64,000 nt of DNA from Cytophagaceae bacterium. Lineage in GTDB: Bacteria > Bacteroidota > Bacteroidia > Cytophagales > Flexibacteraceae. Below, piece after piece: positions 1 through 9,246 of this stretch; position 1 is the stretch's first letter, and the number at the start of each line of letters is the position of its first letter. Location: assembly GCA_947458545.1 (NCBI GenBank), contig CANGYH010000008.1, positions 1 through 64,000 of the forward strand, in the 5' to 3' direction. Position numbers and translations under genes: made by a program. The notes under the pieces were generated by a model. The model was not told the DNA's origin. It did not search any database and saw nothing but the letters and a program-made list of their open reading frames with translations.

Positions 1-95
1 GCGCCCTAAACCCAAAAACCAAGGGCCGCCTGCGGAAGCGGAAGGAAAGTAAAAAGGTTGTGCATGAATTGTGCATGAACACGTACGCAACCAAC

Positions 96-124
96 AAAAA
101 AGCCCCTGGTTATCAGGGGCTTTT
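96..124 (-). terminator. Terminator of tRNA-Arg
   Basis: An inverted repeat, AGCCCCTG / CAGGGGCT, lies at 101-121. It is flanked by an A-run on the left (96-101), which reads as a T-run on the minus strand. It sits directly downstream of the minus-strand tRNA, so it is probably its intrinsic terminator. Confidence 0.75.
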
Positions 125-136
125 GCTTTCCAGTCG

Positions 137-210
137 TGCACTCGTAGGGAGTCGAACCCCAAACCTTCTGATCCGTAGTCAGATGCTCTATCCAATTGAG
201 CTACGAGTGC
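137..210 (-). tRNA. tRNA-Arg (anticodon ACG)
   Basis: Read on the minus strand, the segment folds into a full cloverleaf. The acceptor stem is GCACTCG paired with CGAGTGC, the D-stem is GCTC/GAGC, the anticodon stem is TCTGA/TCAGA with loop CTACGGA, and the T-arm contains GGTTCGA. The anticodon is ACG, so it reads the CGU family after A-to-I editing at the wobble base. The discriminator is A at 137. CCA is not encoded and must be added after transcription. A strong promoter lies at 260-291 and a terminator at 96-124, so this is a single-gene unit. Confidence 0.95.
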
Positions 211-603
211 GGGTCCCAAACCGGCGTTTAGGGCTTGCCATTTGTTCCGTTTGGGGCTGCAAATATAGCAATGGGGCAGGTTATCGCAAAAGCTTAGGGG
301 CCGTTTTGCAAGAAAAATCTACCCGCCTACCCTGGCCCAACGGTGTTGGCCCATGTAAATGGCACCAAATCTTACATAGCCCCGAAAAGCCCCGTTTTGA
401 GATAGGTGCCCCGGCAGCAGGCCTTGTAACATTGCAACAGCTAAACCAGGCAACAGGCCTAAGAGGCACGCACCCACCTACTTTATTAAGTAGATGCAGC
501 GCCAAACCAACGCCTGATACCTGGGGCCGCTATTGTACTGCAACGTTGCACAACCTCATTTCTGCAAGCGATAATCTGCACCTCTAAAAGCGCATTTTCT
601 ACC
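211..603. other. Intergenic region between tRNA-Arg and lipoprotein gene
   Basis: Apart from the tRNA promoter at 260-291 I see no gene here. One long open frame crosses the tRNA on the opposite strand and looks spurious. Near the right edge, 551-570 closely matches 59227-59247, a segment upstream of panD (see findings). Confidence 0.6.
260..291 (-). promoter_or_regulatory. Bacteroidota-type promoter of tRNA-Arg
   Basis: On the minus strand TTTTG (291-287) is followed by a 19-base spacer and then TATATTTG (267-260). This matches the known Bacteroidota housekeeping promoter pattern (TTTG, about 19, TAnnTTTG). The predicted transcript start near 253 leaves a leader of about 43 bases before the tRNA. 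It is the best promoter match found in the window. Confidence 0.75.
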
Positions 604-1455
604 ATGATTCGCTCCTATCTGCGCCCCGCTGCCGCTCTGGCTCTCGTTGGCCTAATGGCCTCTTGCTCTGGCTCTAAAACAGAGTCTGAAAACGGCACAG
701 CCGCCGACACCCTACCTGCTGCCACAGAGGCTGCCGTAGCAGAGCCTGCCGCAGACCCTGCGCAAGACTTCCTCCAGTCTCTACCATCGCCCATTCACGT
801 GGCGCGCATGTTCAACAAGGCTGGCCTAAAATATGCAGCCGGTGTAACCAACCCCACCAGCGAGGCCGACAAGTACCAGTCAGCATCGGCGCGCGCCCTC
901 AACCTGGGCGTTTACACCACTGACCTGGCCTACTCTACCTTCAACAACCAGAACCAGGCCGCGGTAGATTACTTCAAAGCCGTACAAAAACTGGGCGAAG
1001 GCCTCAACATGTCAAGCATGTTCGAAAGCACCAACCTGGTACCCCGCTTCGAGAAAAACCTCGGCAACAAAGACAGCCTCCTGTACCTGATGAGCCAACT
1101 CTCGCTAGAGAGCGACATGCTGCTCAAAGGAGCCAAGCGCATGGATGTGGTTGCTCTTTCCTTCGCCGGTGCCTGGACGGAGTCTTGCTACCTGGCCACC
1201 ACCCTGCTGGCCCAGAGCAAAAACACCGACCTCTACAACCGCCTGCTAGACCAGCAGACCACCCTGCCCAAGCTGATCGCCCTGCTGGAGTCTCAGACCG
1301 GCGACGAGTCTAAAGCCACCATCGAGGGCCTCAAAGACCTGCAAGCCAAGCTGGAGCGCCTCTCTGCCTCCAACGCCGCCGTCGGGTCAGAAGACTTCAA
1401 CGCCTTCCAGAAAGCCATCAACGACTTTCGTACCCAACTGGTCAAAAACGTCTAA
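604..1455 (+). CDS. Lipoprotein of unknown function
   Basis: This is a 283-residue protein. It starts with a basic and hydrophobic signal ending in the lipobox LMASC, so Cys21 would be lipidated and the protein anchored to a membrane. Residues 22-58 form a low-complexity Ala/Glu/Thr/Pro linker. The rest is predicted to be mostly helical, with the segment SPIHVARMFNKAG followed by LNLGVYTTDLAYS. I recall similar unnamed lipoproteins in other Bacteroidota but no established function. The ATG at 604 gives a complete signal peptide. The next gene begins 60 bases downstream on the same strand with no terminator between, so the two may be co-transcribed. Function is unknown. Confidence 0.85.
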   Translation: MIRSYLRPAAALALVGLMASCSGSKTESENGTAADTLPAATEAAVAEPAADPAQDFLQSLPSPIHVARMFNKAGLKYAAGVTNPTSEADKYQSASARALNLGVYTTDLAYSTFNNQNQAAVDYFKAVQKLGEGLNMSSMFESTNLVPRFEKNLGNKDSLLYLMSQLSLESDMLLKGAKRMDVVALSFAGAWTESCYLATTLLAQSKNTDLYNRLLDQQTTLPKLIALLESQTGDESKATIEGLKDLQAKLERLSASNAAVGSEDFNAFQKAINDFRTQLVKNV

Positions 1456-1515
1456 CCCCCGGCTTACTGACACAACCTCACTCCAACTCCAGACATCTAC
1501 TCCAGACAATACGCT

Positions 1516-1950
1516 ATGCGCACGCTCTACACGCTTGCTACGGCCCTGATGCTCACACTGGTTGGGTTTACGGCCCAGGCCCAATGCTCAGACAAGGTCA
1601 TCAAAAAAGCCACCAAAGACGGCCTGGGCACCTACATCTTCGAGTCGGCCGCCTTTAAGCCCCTCAGCAGCTTTACCAGCTCAAAAGGTATGGTAGAGGC
1701 CGCGTTCTCGGTTTACAGCCAAGAGAGCTACCGGGTCATCAACCTCTGCCAGAGCTTCTCTGAGCTGCCCGAGTTTATGATCTACGACACAGAAGGAAAC
1801 CTGCTCTTCTCTAGCAGCAAAGAGAAGGGTAAGACCAACTACGATTTTGTAGCCCAAAAAAGCGGCGACTACAAAATCCAGTTCAAAATCCCCTCTGCAG
1901 ACGCTAAAAATGGCGGGGCCTGCGTGGCCTTTGCCATCGGCTACAAATAG
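1516..1950 (+). CDS. Secreted protein of unknown function
   Basis: This is a 144-residue protein with a typical Sec signal peptide (MRTLYTLATALMLTLVG, cleavage probably after AQAQ near residue 23). The mature part is about 120 residues. It contains three cysteines (C24, one in INLCQSF, one in GGACVAF) and alternating hydrophobic residues that suggest a small beta-sandwich. The C-terminal region (GDYKIQFKIPSADAKNGGACVAFAIGY) resembles short pre-peptidase-like beta domains, but I cannot assign a family. It follows the lipoprotein gene on the same strand and ends at a strong terminator. Confidence 0.8.
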   Translation: MRTLYTLATALMLTLVGFTAQAQCSDKVIKKATKDGLGTYIFESAAFKPLSSFTSSKGMVEAAFSVYSQESYRVINLCQSFSELPEFMIYDTEGNLLFSSSKEKGKTNYDFVAQKSGDYKIQFKIPSADAKNGGACVAFAIGYK

Positions 1951-1979
1951 TTTGTTTTTTCATGGTTTAGCAAGATTGG

Positions 1980-2013
1980 GAAAGCCCCAGCCGCATTGGC
2001 TGGGGCTTTTTTC
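1980..2013 (+). terminator. Terminator after secreted protein gene
   Basis: AAAGCCCCAGCC (1981-1992) pairs with GGCTGGGGCTTT (1998-2009) across a five-base loop and is followed by a T-run. It separates the 604-1950 pair from nuoI. Confidence 0.85.
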
Positions 2014-2042
2014 TTGCCCCATCTGTAGCCAACAGGCAAACC

Positions 2043-2050
2043 TACCTTTG
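2043..2050 (+). promoter_or_regulatory. Candidate -7 box of nuoI
   Basis: TACCTTTG matches the Bacteroidota -7 consensus TAnnTTTG. It lies 23 bases before the nuoI ATG and just after a terminator. No TTTG box is found at the usual distance upstream, so the call rests on the -7 element and its context. Confidence 0.5.
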
Positions 2051-2073
2051 CAGGGCATTGTTGTAGAAGCGCC

Positions 2074-2781
2074 ATGCAAAACCAAGACGCAAGCCCCTCA
2101 GGATACTGGCAGACGCTGGGCCAAGGCCTGGCCACCGCCTACACCGGCCTGCGCGCCACGCTTGGCCATGCCCTGCGCGTTGGCAGAGGCAAAGCCGTGC
2201 AAGAGGTGCGCCAGGCAGGCTACTTTGCCAACGACGGAGCCGTTACCCTGCAATACCCCTACGAGCAGCTGCAAGTGCCACCCCTGGGCCGCTACAAGCT
2301 AGACTGCGAGATCGACGACTGCATCGTCTGCGACAAGTGCGCCCGCGTTTGCCCGGTAGATTGTATCGCCATAGAGACGGTAAAGTCTCCCAATGAGTGG
2401 GGCCAAACCTCTGACGGCACGGGCAAGCGCCTCTATGCCTCTAAGTTTGAGATAGACATGGCCAAATGCTGCTATTGCGGCCTTTGCACCACCGTCTGCC
2501 CCACAGAGTGCTTGGTGATGACGCCCGAGTACGACTTCTCGGCCTCAGAGCTAAGCGCCTTTACCTTCCAGTTTGCCACCCTGACACCGGAAGAGGCCGA
2601 CCAAAAACGCGCCGCCTACGAGCAGTTTCAGGCAGAGAAGGCAGCGGCCGCAGCCGCCAAAAAAGCAGCAGCCCCATCGGCAGAGGTGGCCCCTACCCCA
2701 CCCGCCGATGCGCCAGCCGAGGCACCCGCTGCACCCAAAAAGATCGTCTTTAAGCCCATCATCAAAAAGAAACCCGAGTAG
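2074..2781 (+). CDS. nuoI: NADH-quinone oxidoreductase subunit I (2x[4Fe-4S])
   Basis: This 235-residue ferredoxin-type subunit of respiratory complex I carries the two tetranuclear clusters N6a and N6b, which pass electrons towards quinone. Two complete CxxCxxCxxxCP motifs are visible: C83, C86, C89, C93 and C132, C135, C138, C142. The C-terminal 45 or so residues form an Ala/Pro/Lys-rich tail that ends in a run of lysines and is not part of the usual NuoI core. No other nuo gene is in the window. The gene has its own -7 box and is bounded by terminators on both sides, so it is a single-gene unit. In most genomes nuoI sits inside the nuo operon. Confidence 0.9.
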   Translation: MQNQDASPSGYWQTLGQGLATAYTGLRATLGHALRVGRGKAVQEVRQAGYFANDGAVTLQYPYEQLQVPPLGRYKLDCEIDDCIVCDKCARVCPVDCIAIETVKSPNEWGQTSDGTGKRLYASKFEIDMAKCCYCGLCTTVCPTECLVMTPEYDFSASELSAFTFQFATLTPEEADQKRAAYEQFQAEKAAAAAAKKAAAPSAEVAPTPPADAPAEAPAAPKKIVFKPIIKKKPE

Positions 2782-2820
2782 CACGCCCACAGGCCAGGCA
2801 AGCCACTGAGGTACCTACCC

Positions 2821-2852
2821 AAAAAAAGCCCGCTCACAGAGCGGGCTTTTTT
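2821..2852. terminator. Bidirectional terminator between nuoI and giant T9SS gene
   Basis: GCCCGCTC (2828-2835) pairs with GAGCGGGC (2839-2846). An A-run precedes it and a T-run follows it, so it can stop transcription from nuoI (+) and from the convergent giant gene (-). Confidence 0.85.
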
Positions 2853-2883
2853 ACGAGTCGTTTATCCTTACTATAAAGAGGCC

Positions 2884-5800
2884 TTAGCGTACCACGCGTA
2901 GCAGGGCCTGGCTACCGTCGTCGGAGGCCAGGTGCAGTTGATATACGCCGTGGGGCAGGCGACCGAAAACCTCGGTCAGGGTAGCAGATAGGGCCTCGAG
3001 GTTGCCCGTTGTGCGCATTACCTCTTTTCCGTCAGTACCTATCAGTTGCACTTTGATGGAAGCCATCTCAGAGCCGGGCCAGGTGAGCGTCAGCGTACCG
3101 GCGGCTGGCATGGGGCGCAGCTTGGGCGTGCCAAACCCACGCTCTTTGGCCAAGAGCACGGCTTGGGTAAGCGTTGCCTGGCCGTCGCGGTCAACCTGGC
3201 GGAGGCGGTAGTAGGCGCGGCTGTCAAAGCTTGCGTCTTTGTAGGTGTAGGTTGCACCCTGGCCTTGGGCGGCTTTGGGCTCCACAAAGGCGATCACATC
3301 ATAGCTGCGGCCATCACGAGAGCGTTGCACCTCGAAGCCGGCATTGTTTACCTCGGCAGCCGTGACCCAGGTCAGTTGTGCGGCACCGCCTTCAACAACG
3401 CCTTTGAAAGACTTCATCTCTACCGGCAGCGGCTGCGCCGACGAGCCAATCGTCCACCGGCTAAAGCCAGGCACATTGCGCACCATAATGAAGTTGCCTG
3501 CCGTATTCCGAGCCGACGCATTGAAGCGGCTCCAAGTAGCGCCATTATCCGTCGACCGGAAAGCCTCCGTCAGGCCCTCTACCACCGTACCCAGCTCGTT
3601 GTCGTAATACTGCATGGTGATGGTGGCGTTCAGGCCTGTGTTGGTCTCGGCCTTAATGTCGTAATAGCGGGCAATAGAGCCGTAGTTGCGGTAGCCAGCC
3701 TGGGCTGCGCCCGCACCAGTCCGCCGCGTTACCACGGTAAAGCCCGGCGAGGCGCCCATCGGCTGAATCTTCAGGCCCATGTTGCCAAAATCCGTCTCTG
3801 ACCCCACAGACACCGCGCTGCGGTACACCTTCAAGAAGCCCTGCACCATGCGGTCGGGCGCCTCGCCCACCAGCACACCGCCGTTGTCTAGCGTCACGGT
3901 ATCTGCCCCGGTGTTTAGCATCGTGGCAGAGGCAAAGCGCAGCTTGCGGCCAATCTTCAGCCCACCGGCGGTAGAGATCGGGCCAGACTCGCGGGCAATA
4001 ATCACTGTATCGGCCCCGGCGGGGATACCGTTGCCAAAGGTGGCATTAGCCTCAGCGCCAGCGGCAATGTAGGTGGCCTGGGTGGCAAAAGTGCGCCCAC
4101 CGGTTACGCGGATGTTACCATTGCTGCCCGCGGCATTAATGCCCTCAGCAGCCGTAAAGCGCAGGCCAGAGCCAGCAGCCATCAAGAAGCTGCCCGCCCC
4201 CGCCAGAGCCCCGGCAGGCGTAAAGCCTAGCACGGCAGGGCTTTGCAGCAAGAACTGCCCCGTGGCAATGTTGGCCTGCCCCTCTACCAAGATGTTGCCG
4301 TTGGGGTTGAAGGCAGAGGCTGATGCCACCACGTTGCTGTAAGCAATCTGGTTGCCCTGCCCATCATGCGTACGCAGGGTGGTTTGTTGGGTGTTGCTGG
4401 TGCCCCGCAGCTCTACAGACGTACCCGTCCCCAGGGTGTAGGCACCCGTAAGCTCTGGCAAAACGCGGCCAGCAGGCCCGTTCATCACATAGCGGGCAGA
4501 GCCGGTCATCGTCAACGAGCCTGGGCCCGAGATAGAAGAATTTACCTGCAGAACCTCGCCCGCGTTGATGGTCAGGTTGTTCTGCACAGTGATGTCGCCA
4601 TCAACGGTTTTGGGTGCAGAGACAGACGAGCTGCTGTTGAGCAAAACGTTCCAGTACGAGCGGTTGCCGCGCAGCGTTTGCCTGTTGCCGCCCGAGGTTA
4701 CGCCACTCAGTTGAATGGTGCCACCCGTAATGTTGTAGGCGCCCGACAAACGAGGCAAGGTTGGGTTGCCTGACACAGCATTAAAGGTGTAGGTGCCGCC
4801 CAGCATGTCGAGGCCGCCCGTGCCGCTCATGGTAAATCCGCCTACTGTTTCGGCAAAACCTCCCCGGCGTAGAATCGCCTTACCCGGCGCGTTGATGACC
4901 AGCGACTGCGCCAGGATAAACCCGCGCGAGTTATCGGCACATTCCACATCTAGCACGCCCGTTAGCGTTGCGGGCAAGGCGTTGCCGGCTTGCTGGTCTA
5001 GCGCGCTGGCAGAGCGATAGATGTAGTTGGCACCACCGTTAAAGCTGCGGGTATCAGTGCGCACAGCGCCTGTTGCGCCCGAGGTTGTAATTCCGTCGTT
5101 GTTAGAGAGCCAGAGTGTGCCACCTGTAGCCAGGGTAAACGACGTACCCGTAGCAGTACCCACCTCTGCGATGGCAGCACCGTTTAACAATTGCAGCACG
5201 CCTCCCGTCTGTACACTGATGCTTGCACTGCTACCCACAGGCCAGTTGGCAGCGGTGTGCGCAGTATCGGCACTGGTTATCGCCCAGGTAAGGTTGTTGT
5301 TGGGGCTGGTGCTAGAGGTAGCAAAAGTGATCTGATGGGCCCGGTCTCCGACCAGATTCACCGTGCCGGTGTTGTCGCCAGAGTACATCCGGGCAGAGCC
5401 CGTCACCAGCACATTGCCCGACAAGTTCAGGATGCCGGTATGGTTGGAATTGCCAAAGACATCCAGGTTGGTGTTGAAGCGAGCCGTACCAGACAGTTGC
5501 AGGTTGCCCAGCAGGTTGAGGCGTACCGTGCCCGAGCTGCTAAAGCCAGACACAATCTGCACCTCTTCTGCAGACGACACCAGGTTGCCGCCGATGGTGA
5601 TGGTAGCGGCACTGGCATAGTTCAGCGCTATGCCCTGGCCGTTCATGTTTTGCACCTCCAGGTTGTTTTGGCATAGCAAAACGGTGGGGTTGTTGGCCAC
5701 AAGCGTCATGGGCCAGCCAGCAGTGGGATAATTGACAACGATGCGGCCAAACTTGTACCCCGCTGCATTGTTGCTCACGGTGTAGCCACCCACGGGCGGC

Positions 5801-8800
5801 GTCTCGTCCACAATGGCGTAGGCATCTCCGCCGGCGGTGTTATTCCAGTTTTGGATCAGCAGCGTAGAGCCGCTTTTAAAGTTCTCCACACCCTGCCAAA
5901 TGGAGCTTTGGTTGGTGGCATTGTTGTTTACGGCCACCGTAGCGCCAGAGTCCACCGTCAGGAGGGCCGTAGATACGGCGGTGCTGCCTGCGGTATTGCG
6001 CAGTGCCAGGGGTCCGTTTAGCTGCAGGCGGCCTGCATAGAGGCGCAGCTCGCCCGTAGCACCCAGAATCTGCATGCCGTTGCCAGAGCCTACCGTCAAG
6101 GTAGTGCTGACTCCTTTTACAAATACGCGGTTGGCCGTCCAGGCGGCGTTGCTGCCTGTGTAGGCACCTACGTTAATAGAGCGCTCTACGTGCACCTCGG
6201 CAGAGGGCGCGTCTGGGGCAACGGTGGCCGTGGCCCAGGCAAAGCCGTTGGGCTGTAGCACCTCCCAATCAGCGGCGGTGCCCCAGTTGGTAGCGCCCGC
6301 ACGGGTGCGGAACGCACCGCTGCCATAGGCAACGGCACCTACCTCAAAGGCAGCCGTTTGGATGGCCGACGGGCCTGCTCCTGCAAAAGCGGGCGTGTAG
6401 GCTGCCTGCAGCACATAGTCGGTGCCGGGGGCGTTCAACGTCAGGTTGTTAGAGGCAAAAACGCCCGAGGCCATGGTGCCCGTAAGCGTACCGCCCAAAG
6501 TGCCGGGGCCGCTCACCTTGGTTATCGTTACCGTACCGGTAGATAGGTCCACGTCGGCATTGTCCAGGGTATCCAGGGCGCGCACACCCAGCTCAAACAG
6601 GTTGCCTAGGCCTACGGGGCCCGCGGGCGTGGCCGTAAAGCCTAGTTTAGAGGCCACCACCGCAATACGGTTGGCCGTCCCCGTGGTAGAGGCCACGCTA
6701 AAGGTGCCAAACTGAGACGTGGTAGCCGCAGCGCCAGCTGCAACCGTGGTATTGGCCAGGTCAAAGCTGAGTTGCTGGTTATCGGTAACCGCTGCCTCAA
6801 AGCTCACGCGCAGCGACAGCGTCGCCGTGCCATTGTCTGGGGCCGTAACGTTGGCGCCAGAAAGGCCCGTGAAGGCAATGGTTTGCGCGCCCTCGTCTAT
6901 TACAGGGCTATTGCTTACCAGGGTAGTGCCGTTAAACAGCGCCGCATTCCGAATGATGCCAATGCCTTGTACGCCCGTAAAGGTGACCCCCGTCAAGCTG
7001 GTGGCGGCATTGTCGGCATCCGCCGTGGTACCGCCGTCTCGCACGCGGAGCTGGAGCACCTCTACCCCTTGGCCAGAGCTGGCAATTGAAGCAGCCTGAA
7101 AGCGGTGATAGGCAATATTGTTGGGATATGTAAACGTGCCCGGCACAATGATATCAGACGTGGCCGATGGGGTTGTCGTCCCCGTCAGGTTGATGGTGTA
7201 CGTGCCAGACTGGTTGGCAGCGTCAGACACAACATCTAAAGTCCCAAAAGAAAGGCCCGGCGTAGTGGTAGAGTAACGCACCCGCACCGTGATAGCCCCT
7301 TGGGCAGGGATACTGGTAGCAGCCCCACCAGATATAATGCTGAAGCCAGTGCCCGTAGCTGCCAGACTGGTAATGCTCAAGGCCACGGCACCGGGGTTAC
7401 GCAGTTCTACATCTACATCCGTCGTGGCGCCTGGTGCCTGCGTACCAAACTGGTGCAGCGAGCCAGAGACCATCTCTGTACCACCGATAAAGCCCTGCAA
7501 ACCACGCGGAAACAAGAAGTTAAAGCCGTAGCTGTTACCCCCTACGCGCATAGACCAACCGTTGCCCTCTAAAGCATACACCCTGAAAAAGTACTGTGTA
7601 TTGCTGGTGAGGCCGTTTACCACCAGGGCCGTTGGCAGGCCATAGCCTAGGTAAAGCACCCTGCCCGTTCCGTCGGTGCCCGAGGTAGGCGTGGTGGCCG
7701 ACGTTTTTACGGCAGGATCGGTAGAGAGATTACTTGCGGCATCAGCCACACCCGCGTAGGGCGTAAAGCCGTTAGCGGGTAAGTTTGGTTCTGCACCTGC
7801 ATGTGCCACTACCATAAAACGCGTATTGCCAGGATCAACGGCCGTAAAGCCAGCGCCCGCCAGATTCAGCGTTACGCTGCTGGCCGTGCTGCCGCTACCC
7901 GCAAAGGTGCCACCCACGTAAGAGGACGAGCAGTTAAAGCCAATTGCCTTATCGCCAAATAAGGTTGCCAGGCTGTAGGTAGAATTTTGCCGTGCCCAGT
8001 TGGCTGTATTCAGGATACTGGTGGCAATGCCCCAACGGTCTCCGCCAACAGTGGCATTGTAATAACCGTTGTCAAAGTCGCCCATGTACAAGTCCGTACG
8101 AGAGCAGGTATTGTAGCTCGTATTGTTGGATGGTGTTCCACTCGTTAGCCATACGTCTGACCCTGCGCCCAAAATGCCTGCAATGGGTCTGGGCGCAGCA
8201 CTTGTACCTGCAAAAACGATACACTGATCACCACCCGTATTGAAGTCGAAACTGCCGGCACTACCGATGTTGATACCATTGCCAAAAAACTGGATAATTC
8301 CGTCAGAGGGGTCTGTGTCGTTGGTGCCAGTTTCTGCGGTTAGGCGCACTACCGTTCCGGCGGGCACATCTGCCAATCCGCCGCCGGCCGGTAGGGTATA
8401 GGTTCCTTCGGCGGTACCGATCTGGCCATTTTCCCGAACGGGGTTATCCGAAACTGAAAGGCCTACCAGGTTGAGCCTGCGGCCTGTGATAAATTCTACC
8501 GCATCAGGTGCATCAGACTGGAAAGCCAGCGGAATCAAATCGCCCGAGGCAGGCGTAAGGTCGTAGTTCGCCGTACCGTTGATGCGGATGTTGTCTATGG
8601 CCCAACGCTCGTTGCCGTTGTCGTTTTGCATCTCTACCCGCCAGCGGAACTGTGCCGTAGCAGGGATGTTGACAATCTGGATGTTAGAAAAGCCGTCGGC
8701 AACGCGCTGGGCGCTGTTCCTCGGAAAAAAGGTTGCCAGCCGGGTGCCGTCGTGGTAGCTGATGCCGGCAAGCCCCGTGGCAGAGTACTGCCACCACGCA

Positions 8801-9246
8801 TTGCTGTTAGATGTACCCCTAACCTCAACCTGCTGCTGCCAGGTGGTGCCTCCGTCTAGGCTTATGGAAACGCGGACAAAGTCGGATGTCTCCATGCCGT
8901 TGCTGGTGTTGCCAAAAGAGATGGCCATCAGGTTCAACGACATAGACAGATAGCTGTAGATGCTGCCATTGATGTTGGCAGACGACGTAAGCGTAGCCCT
9001 GCCGTTCGTTACCTGGAAAGCCGTGCCTCCATCGGAGCCCAAGGGCACGCTTTGGGGCCTGTCGCCGGTGGCTGTATTGCCAGAGACTGTTCCGTTGCTG
9101 CCCGCCGTATTAGATGTAGTATACGCGGAGACGGGCGCTCGTCCATCAAAGTTTTGCGCCCCGATCAGTACTTGTGCCTCTGCGCGGAAAACACACGCCA
9201 AAAAGCACAAAAAAAGGGTTACCCTAGCTGGTAAAGATGTAAACAT
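2884..9246 (-). CDS. Giant T9SS-secreted surface protein A
   Basis: This is a 2120-residue protein. Residues 1-25 are a Sec signal peptide (MFTSLPARVTLFLCFLACVF, cleavage after EAQ). Residues 26 to about 235 form a beta-sandwich that looks like a jelly-roll ligand-binding domain and ends in ERWAIDNIRING. About 235-460 is a second, unassigned beta domain. About 460-560 is fibronectin-III-like. About 590-700 is a HYDIN/choice-of-anchor-D-like domain (VELRNPGAVALSI). About 1040-1840 is a repetitive Asn/Gly/Ser/Thr-rich region suggestive of a parallel beta-helix. The last 190 residues hold a module starting LPVEMKSFKG and a C-terminal sorting domain that carries RPMPAAG where the consensus has YPNP. 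It is probably a cell-surface or secreted adhesin-like protein. The C-terminal 1530 residues are homologous to the next gene. Confidence 0.85.
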   Translation of the reverse strand: MFTSLPARVTLFLCFLACVFRAEAQVLIGAQNFDGRAPVSAYTTSNTAGSNGTVSGNTATGDRPQSVPLGSDGGTAFQVTNGRATLTSSANINGSIYSYLSMSLNLMAISFGNTSNGMETSDFVRVSISLDGGTTWQQQVEVRGTSNSNAWWQYSATGLAGISYHDGTRLATFFPRNSAQRVADGFSNIQIVNIPATAQFRWRVEMQNDNGNERWAIDNIRINGTANYDLTPASGDLIPLAFQSDAPDAVEFITGRRLNLVGLSVSDNPVRENGQIGTAEGTYTLPAGGGLADVPAGTVVRLTAETGTNDTDPSDGIIQFFGNGINIGSAGSFDFNTGGDQCIVFAGTSAAPRPIAGILGAGSDVWLTSGTPSNNTSYNTCSRTDLYMGDFDNGYYNATVGGDRWGIATSILNTANWARQNSTYSLATLFGDKAIGFNCSSSYVGGTFAGSGSTASSVTLNLAGAGFTAVDPGNTRFMVVAHAGAEPNLPANGFTPYAGVADAASNLSTDPAVKTSATTPTSGTDGTGRVLYLGYGLPTALVVNGLTSNTQYFFRVYALEGNGWSMRVGGNSYGFNFLFPRGLQGFIGGTEMVSGSLHQFGTQAPGATTDVDVELRNPGAVALSITSLAATGTGFSIISGGAATSIPAQGAITVRVRYSTTTPGLSFGTLDVVSDAANQSGTYTINLTGTTTPSATSDIIVPGTFTYPNNIAYHRFQAASIASSGQGVEVLQLRVRDGGTTADADNAATSLTGVTFTGVQGIGIIRNAALFNGTTLVSNSPVIDEGAQTIAFTGLSGANVTAPDNGTATLSLRVSFEAAVTDNQQLSFDLANTTVAAGAAATTSQFGTFSVASTTGTANRIAVVASKLGFTATPAGPVGLGNLFELGVRALDTLDNADVDLSTGTVTITKVSGPGTLGGTLTGTMASGVFASNNLTLNAPGTDYVLQAAYTPAFAGAGPSAIQTAAFEVGAVAYGSGAFRTRAGATNWGTAADWEVLQPNGFAWATATVAPDAPSAEVHVERSINVGAYTGSNAAWTANRVFVKGVSTTLTVGSGNGMQILGATGELRLYAGRLQLNGPLALRNTAGSTAVSTALLTVDSGATVAVNNNATNQSSIWQGVENFKSGSTLLIQNWNNTAGGDAYAIVDETPPVGGYTVSNNAAGYKFGRIVVNYPTAGWPMTLVANNPTVLLCQNNLEVQNMNGQGIALNYASAATITIGGNLVSSAEEVQIVSGFSSSGTVRLNLLGNLQLSGTARFNTNLDVFGNSNHTGILNLSGNVLVTGSARMYSGDNTGTVNLVGDRAHQITFATSSTSPNNNLTWAITSADTAHTAANWPVGSSASISVQTGGVLQLLNGAAIAEVGTATGTSFTLATGGTLWLSNNDGITTSGATGAVRTDTRSFNGGANYIYRSASALDQQAGNALPATLTGVLDVECADNSRGFILAQSLVINAPGKAILRRGGFAETVGGFTMSGTGGLDMLGGTYTFNAVSGNPTLPRLSGAYNITGGTIQLSGVTSGGNRQTLRGNRSYWNVLLNSSSSVSAPKTVDGDITVQNNLTINAGEVLQVNSSISGPGSLTMTGSARYVMNGPAGRVLPELTGAYTLGTGTSVELRGTSNTQQTTLRTHDGQGNQIAYSNVVASASAFNPNGNILVEGQANIATGQFLLQSPAVLGFTPAGALAGAGSFLMAAGSGLRFTAAEGINAAGSNGNIRVTGGRTFATQATYIAAGAEANATFGNGIPAGADTVIIARESGPISTAGGLKIGRKLRFASATMLNTGADTVTLDNGGVLVGEAPDRMVQGFLKVYRSAVSVGSETDFGNMGLKIQPMGASPGFTVVTRRTGAGAAQAGYRNYGSIARYYDIKAETNTGLNATITMQYYDNELGTVVEGLTEAFRSTDNGATWSRFNASARNTAGNFIMVRNVPGFSRWTIGSSAQPLPVEMKSFKGVVEGGAAQLTWVTAAEVNNAGFEVQRSRDGRSYDVIAFVEPKAAQGQGATYTYKDASFDSRAYYRLRQVDRDGQATLTQAVLLAKERGFGTPKLRPMPAAGTLTLTWPGSEMASIKVQLIGTDGKEVMRTTGNLEALSATLTEVFGRLPHGVYQLHLASDDGSQALLRVVR

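Noticed and set aside
60-587. A 175-codon frame across the tRNA-Arg
   Set aside because: It reads through the tRNA, its terminator and its promoter on the opposite strand, with no protein-like features.
2600-2781. Possible frameshift in the NuoI tail
   Set aside because: The Ala/Pro/Lys-rich tail is low complexity but stays in frame to a proper stop just before the terminator, so there is no sign of a frameshift.
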